Assembly (NCBI RefSeq): GCF_014197035.1
Contig: NZ_JACIEU010000037.1
Span: forward strand, 1 to 34,218
Direction of reading: 5' to 3'
Length of the DNA: 34,218 nucleotides
DNA from: Sphingobium scionense
GTDB taxonomy: Bacteria > Pseudomonadota > Alphaproteobacteria > Sphingomonadales > Sphingomonadaceae
Shown: positions 30,768-34,218 of the stretch, in pieces
Layout: each line of letters starts with the position of its first letter
Position numbering within the stretch: the first letter of the stretch is position 1
Program-made: the position numbers and the translations under genes
Notes under the pieces: model-generated
What the model was told of the DNA's origin: nothing
Seen by the model: the letters and a program-made list of their open reading frames with translations, nothing else
Database searches by the model: none

Positions 30768-32045
30768 TTATTCCGGTACCTTCACCTGCGCCAGGCGCGG
30801 CGAAAGCAGGTGGATCGCCAGCAGGGCGATGAAATAGGCGCTGCCTGCGACGGCGAAGAGCGGCGCATAGCTGCCGATGCTGTCGAGGATATAGCCGGCA
30901 TATTTCGCCATCAGCATGCCGCCGATCGCGCCCGCCGTGCCACCGATGCCGACGACCGACCCGACCGCCGCGCGCGGGAACATGTCCGACGGCAGGGTAT
31001 AGAGATTGGCGGAAAAGGCTTGATGCGCGGCGGTCGCGATGCCGATCACGAGGACCGCGACCCACAGATTGTCGATCGACTGGGCAAAGAAGACCGGCGT
31101 GACCGCAGCGGCACAGGCCAGCATGGTCAGCTTGCGCGCGGCGTTGACGCTGTGTCCGGCCTTCATCAGTCGTCCCGACAGCCAGCCGCCGGCCACGCTG
31201 CCAAGGTCCGACAACAGATAGATGGCGACCAAAGGCGGGCCGAAGCTGATGAGGTCGAGGCCATAGCGCTCGCCCAGATAGCCCGGCAGCCAGAAGAGGA
31301 AGAACCACCAGATCGGATCGATGCAGAATTTGCCCACGGCAAAGGCCCAGCATTCGCGCACGGCAATCAGCCGGCGCCAGCCGATCGGCGTGACCGGATC
31401 GGCCGGGTCCTGCTGGATATAGGCCAGTTCCTCGGCGCCGACGCGCGGATGCTCCTGCGGCCGGCGATAGAAGATCAGCCAGGCGGCGAGCCAGACGACG
31501 CCGAATATGCCGGTCGCGATGAAGGCGAAGCGCCAGCCATATTGGATGGTCAGCCATGGCACCAGCAGCGGGGTGATGATCGCGCCGACATTGGCGCCCG
31601 CGTTGAACAGGCCGATCGCGAAGGCGCGTTCCTTTTGCGGGAACCATTCGGTCACCGCCTTGATGCCGGCGGGGAAATTGCCGGATTCGCCGACGCCCAG
31701 GCCAAAGCGGGCGAAGGCGAACTGGGTCACGCTATGCACGCCGCCATGGGCGACATGGGCGATGGTCCAGATGATGATCGCGACGGTATAGCCCAGCCGC
31801 GCGCCGATCGCGTCGACCAGCCGGCCAAAGCCCAGATAGCCGATCGCATAGGCCGCCTGGAACCAGAAGACGATATTGGCATAGTCGGTTTCCGACCAGT
31901 GCATCTCGGCCGCCAGCGTGGGCTTCAGCACGCCGATCATCTGCCGGTCGACATAGTTGATCGCGGTGGCAGCGAACAACAGCCCGACGATCACCCAGCG
32001 ATAGCGCCCGACCCTCTGGGTTGCTCCGGCGACGGCCTCGTTCAT
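30768..32045 (-). CDS. MFS transporter, hexuronate (ExuT-like) anion:cation symporter
   Basis: A 425-residue inner-membrane permease of the major facilitator superfamily, ACS family, with about 12 helices. Signatures: AATAINYVDRQMIGVL in helix 1, the GFGRLVDAIGARLG loop 2-3, and FARFGLGVGESGNFPAGIKA then EWFPQKERAFAIGLFNAGAN, which is strongly ExuT/GudP-like. The second half has GGWLSGRLMKAG. The likely substrate is a hexuronate such as galacturonate or glucuronate, from similarity and from kduI nearby. ATG 32045 follows GAGGAGAGGAAGAG; the upstream extension to 32165 overlaps the preceding gene and lacks hydrophobic features. It lies 31 bases after the hydratase-fold gene, so the two form one operon controlled by the operator-like site at 32921. 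Confidence 0.88.
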   Translation of the reverse strand: MNEAVAGATQRVGRYRWVIVGLLFAATAINYVDRQMIGVLKPTLAAEMHWSETDYANIVFWFQAAYAIGYLGFGRLVDAIGARLGYTVAIIIWTIAHVAHGGVHSVTQFAFARFGLGVGESGNFPAGIKAVTEWFPQKERAFAIGLFNAGANVGAIITPLLVPWLTIQYGWRFAFIATGIFGVVWLAAWLIFYRRPQEHPRVGAEELAYIQQDPADPVTPIGWRRLIAVRECWAFAVGKFCIDPIWWFFLFWLPGYLGERYGLDLISFGPPLVAIYLLSDLGSVAGGWLSGRLMKAGHSVNAARKLTMLACAAAVTPVFFAQSIDNLWVAVLVIGIATAAHQAFSANLYTLPSDMFPRAAVGSVVGIGGTAGAIGGMLMAKYAGYILDSIGSYAPLFAVAGSAYFIALLAIHLLSPRLAQVKVPE

Positions 32046-32076
32046 TCTCTTCCTCTCCTCTTGCCCTGCGGCCTTG

Positions 32077-32874
32077 TCAGGCGGCCGCTTGGGGGCGGAT
32101 GACGCAGTGTGCGGTGCCGAGCGGTCCGAAGTCCGCAACCACCGCCTGCCCGACGCGCACTTCATGCACGCCGGTGACGGCGCCTGTCGATATCCATGCG
32201 CCCGGTTGCAGCCTTATGCCGCGCGCGGCGAGATTTTCGAGCAGGAAACGCACGGAGCCGATCGGCCCGTCGGGGAAACTGACGGCGCGGCCGGTGCCGG
32301 CGACGACGCCATCGATGCTGAGGCTGATGTCGATCTCGGCAAAGGCCAGGCTCTGCCAGTCCGGCACCGCCGCGCCGATCAGCAGGCCGTTATTATTGCC
32401 GAAGTCGGAAACGGTGACGGCCGGGCCATGCTCGTTGATGCCGGTGAAGGGCGAACTGGCGATTTCCAGGCCGATATGCACGGCGTCGACCAGCGCGGCG
32501 GCTTCCTCCAGGGTGAAACTGGTCTGGGTCGGGTCGGGCGCCTGGCCGATGCGCAGCAGAAACTCGGCCTCCGCCGCGCCGAAGCCCTGGGGAAAGACCA
32601 GGCCGGCGGCATCGGGGGCGAGGGCATGGATGGTCGGCGTAAAGATCGGCCCGGCCAGCCGATCAGCGCCAAAGCGCTCGACCAGCGGCGCGGGCACGCG
32701 GCCTACCTTCCAGCCACCGACCGGCGCATCGACCAGCGCCAGCGCCTCCGCCTGGATCGCATAGCCATCGGCCAGGCTGGGCGGGATCGGGCCGGGATAG
32801 TCGGAAAAGCCCGTCGCGCGCTGTCGGGCGGTGACGAAGGCGCGCGCAATGGCGGCAGGGGAAGCGGCGGTCAC
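32077..32874 (-). CDS. 2-keto-4-pentenoate hydratase / fumarylacetoacetate hydrolase-fold protein
   Basis: A 265-residue protein of the MhpD-like hydratase family in the FAH fold. Visible sites are GGWKVGRV with Lys56, AEAEFLLRIG with metal ligands Glu102 and Glu104, and IGLEIASSPF with ligand Glu137. Family members bind Mg or Mn and hydrate or cleave keto acids. GTG 32874 has GAGAGGA five bases before it; a frame from 32916 is possible but lacks such a site. It is first in an operon with the uronate-type transporter. In this setting it may act on a deoxy-keto sugar acid rather than an aromatic ring-cleavage product, since no aromatic genes are near. That reading is inference. Confidence 0.82.
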   Translation of the reverse strand: MTAASPAAIARAFVTARQRATGFSDYPGPIPPSLADGYAIQAEALALVDAPVGGWKVGRVPAPLVERFGADRLAGPIFTPTIHALAPDAAGLVFPQGFGAAEAEFLLRIGQAPDPTQTSFTLEEAAALVDAVHIGLEIASSPFTGINEHGPAVTVSDFGNNNGLLIGAAVPDWQSLAFAEIDISLSIDGVVAGTGRAVSFPDGPIGSVRFLLENLAARGIRLQPGAWISTGAVTGVHEVRVGQAVVADFGPLGTAHCVIRPQAAA

Positions 32875-32920
32875 GATGATCCTCTCGGCTGGTTCTGTCT
32901 CTCGGGATGCCTGCAAGAGT

Positions 32921-32932
32921 AACCGGTGTCAA
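32921..32932 (-). promoter_or_regulatory. Proposed LacI-family operator upstream of the hydratase-transporter operon
   Basis: On the minus strand the site reads TTGACACCGGTT. An identical 12-base sequence lies upstream of kduI. It ends 46 bases before the hydratase start codon, in the same orientation relative to its gene as the kduI copy. The CCGG centre is typical of LacI-type operators, and TTGACA can also serve as a -35 element, so repression by overlap is plausible. Confidence 0.68.
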
Positions 32933-32994
32933 TAGATTTACCGAGCGGCGCATATTGCACTGGTTGCAGGGCATAAGCGCGCTATAAAAGGGCC

Positions 32995-34044
32995 ATGACA
33001 AAGACACCCAGGGATGAGGGCGCGACCGCCAAGCTGACGATCAACGACATTGCCCGCATGGCTGGCGTGTCGAAGAAGACGGTCAGCCGCGTCATCAACC
33101 GATCGCCGCTGTTGAACCAGGAAACTCGCGGCAAGGTGGAGGAAATCATCCGCCAGACCGGCTATGTTCCCAATCCGCAGGCGCGCGCGCTGGCGCTGGG
33201 GCGCAATTTCCTGATCGGCCTGATCTACGACAATCCCAATGCCCAGATGGTGCTCAGCATGCAGAAGGGGATATTGGAGGCGCTGCACGGCACCGAGTTC
33301 GAGCTGGTGGTGCGCCCGGTGGACAGGGGGGCGGCGATGGTGATGGAGGACATCCATAATTTCGTGACGCGCCAGCGCCTGTTCGGCGTCGTCGTGCTGC
33401 CGCCGCTCTCCGAAAATGACGGTCTGTCCAAACTGTTCGACGATGCCGGCTGTCGCTATGTCCGCATGGGTTCGGCGCTGCTCGACGACCCCGAACATAT
33501 GGTCGCCTCCAATGACCGGGACGCGGTGGCCGACGCGGTGCGCTATCTGATCGCGCAGGGCCATCGGCGGATCGGCCTGATCGCCGGGCCGCATGGTTTC
33601 CGCTCGGCCAAGGAGCGGCGCGAGGGGTTCGAGATGGCGCTGGCGGAAGCCGGCATCAGCCTGCCGCGCAGCCTCGTCGCGGACGGACAATATACTTTTG
33701 AATCCGGGGTTTCTGCGTCCGAAAACCTGTTCGACCTGACCTCGCCGCCGACCGCGATCTTTGCCAGCAACGACGAAATGGCGGCCGGTGTCCTCTATGC
33801 CGCCCGGCTGCGCGGGATCGAGGTGCCGGAGCAATTGTCGATCATCGGCTTCGACGATACGCCGCTCACCACCCGCGTCTGGCCGCCGCTGACGACGGTG
33901 CGCTGGCCGATCGCCGCCATGGGCCGGGCCGCTGCGCTCAAGCTGATCGGCACCGCCATCGGCGAGGAAGCGGAGGTCAGCGAGCCGTCGCTGTTCAGTT
34001 CGACCCTGATCCGGCGCAGTTCGGTCGCGCCTCTGTCCGGTTAA
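32995..34044 (+). CDS. LacI-family transcriptional regulator, probable uronate-gene regulator
   Basis: A 349-residue regulator. The N-terminal LacI helix-turn-helix reads LTINDIARMAGVSKKTVSRV (14-33), followed by the hinge helix NPQARALALGR. The periplasmic-binding-like effector domain (about 70-345) includes IGLIYDNPN, GVVVLPPLSEND, HRRIGLIAGP, AIFASNDEMAAGVL and IIGFDDTPL. These are standard for sugar-responsive LacI proteins. It sits between a transporter/hydratase operon and kduI, with a shared motif on either side, so it most likely represses both and responds to a uronate breakdown product such as KDG. AAGGG is eight bases before ATG 32995. Confidence 0.93.
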   Translation: MTKTPRDEGATAKLTINDIARMAGVSKKTVSRVINRSPLLNQETRGKVEEIIRQTGYVPNPQARALALGRNFLIGLIYDNPNAQMVLSMQKGILEALHGTEFELVVRPVDRGAAMVMEDIHNFVTRQRLFGVVVLPPLSENDGLSKLFDDAGCRYVRMGSALLDDPEHMVASNDRDAVADAVRYLIAQGHRRIGLIAGPHGFRSAKERREGFEMALAEAGISLPRSLVADGQYTFESGVSASENLFDLTSPPTAIFASNDEMAAGVLYAARLRGIEVPEQLSIIGFDDTPLTTRVWPPLTTVRWPIAAMGRAAALKLIGTAIGEEAEVSEPSLFSSTLIRRSSVAPLSG

Positions 34045-34060
34045 TCTGGCCGGCTAAAGG

Positions 34061-34072
34061 TTGACACCGGTT
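34061..34072 (+). promoter_or_regulatory. Proposed LacI-family operator upstream of kduI
   Basis: TTGACACCGGTT, identical to the 32921-32932 site on the opposite strand and extended by a shared C two bases further (TTGACACCGGTTNC). It ends 51 bases before the kduI start codon. Around the central CG, six of eight flanking positions are complementary, the usual symmetry of a LacI-family operator. Confidence 0.68.
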
Positions 34073-34123
34073 TCCAAATTTGCTTCCCAAGGGAGAAATT
34101 CCAGACAAACGGGTGAGGATATC

Positions 34124-34218
34124 ATGTTCGACAAGACCTATTATGCGACGCACCCGGACATGATGGAGTGCGTGTCGAACGAGGAGCTGCGGGATCGCTA
34201 TCTGATCGGCGGGCTGTT
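34124..34218 (+). CDS. kduI: 5-keto-4-deoxyuronate isomerase, partial (cut by window end)
   Basis: Only the first 31 codons are inside the window. They read MFDKTYYATHPDMMECVSNE then ELRDRYLIGGL, which closely resembles the N-terminus of KduI (4-deoxy-L-threo-5-hexosulose-uronate ketol-isomerase). KduI converts the unsaturated-uronate product 5-keto-4-deoxyuronate to 3-deoxy-D-glycero-2,5-hexodiulosonate in the breakdown of pectin or other polyuronides. GAGGATATC before the ATG is the ribosome site. The downstream gene is likely kduD, but lies beyond the window. The context of a hexuronate transporter, LacI regulator and kdgK supports the call. Confidence 0.85.
   Translation, partial: MFDKTYYATHPDMMECVSNEELRDRYLIGGL

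Overview
The window looks like chromosomal DNA of a GC-rich alphaproteobacterium, most likely a sphingomonad (Sphingobium/Sphingomonas type). The basis is the protein style, the GC-rich third codon positions and the short palindromic intergenic repeats typical of that family (384-475, 551-576, 1988-2089, 10852-11006). No rRNA, tRNA, CRISPR array, phage, transposase or complete mobile element was found. Gene order is a mosaic of short operons, and five convergent gene pairs are separated by hairpins or inverted repeats.

Layout. 1-618: a small Cys-rich hypothetical gene on the minus strand with lower GC than its surroundings, followed by repeat elements. 619-7253: exported GH27 alpha-galactosidase, then (minus) an M28-family exopeptidase, a TonB-dependent siderophore receptor with a Fur-box-like site, and a glutathione S-transferase. 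7436-10853: intracellular polyhydroxyalkanoate depolymerase, a DUF2157-like membrane protein, and a nitronate monooxygenase across a divergent palindrome. 11019-13999: alpha/beta hydrolase and a hybrid histidine kinase with duplicated PAS domains. 14132-17826: 2-keto-3-deoxygluconate kinase with a coupled 90-residue protein, a TetR regulator and an acyl-CoA dehydrogenase. 17823-24842: tandem universal stress protein, then the complete cytochrome bd module: cydDC (minus) divergent from cydA-cydB-cydX (plus), with an FNR-like box in the shared promoter region. 24926-29551: carboxymuconolactone-decarboxylase-like protein, GH79-type glycosidase, LytTR membrane regulator, TauE/SafE permease and two small unlisted-type minus-strand genes. 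29835-34218: SDR oxidoreductase, then a uronate region: hexuronate-type MFS transporter and hydratase-fold enzyme (minus), LacI regulator (plus) and the beginning of kduI (plus).

How the genes work together. The clearest functional theme is carbohydrate/uronate use: GH79 and GH27 enzymes release sugars, an ExuT-like transporter imports uronates, KduI isomerises 5-keto-4-deoxyuronate, and KdgK (18 kb away) phosphorylates 2-keto-3-deoxygluconate. A 12-base motif, TTGACACCGGTT, occurs at matching positions and in matching orientation upstream of both the hydratase-transporter operon and kduI, so I propose it as the operator of the intervening LacI protein. The second theme is low-oxygen respiration: all five cyd genes are present, including a 33-residue CydX, under a probable FNR class II promoter.

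Limits: everything here is read by eye. Family names rest on motifs and remembered homologues; regulatory sites are inferences from sequence shape and position.
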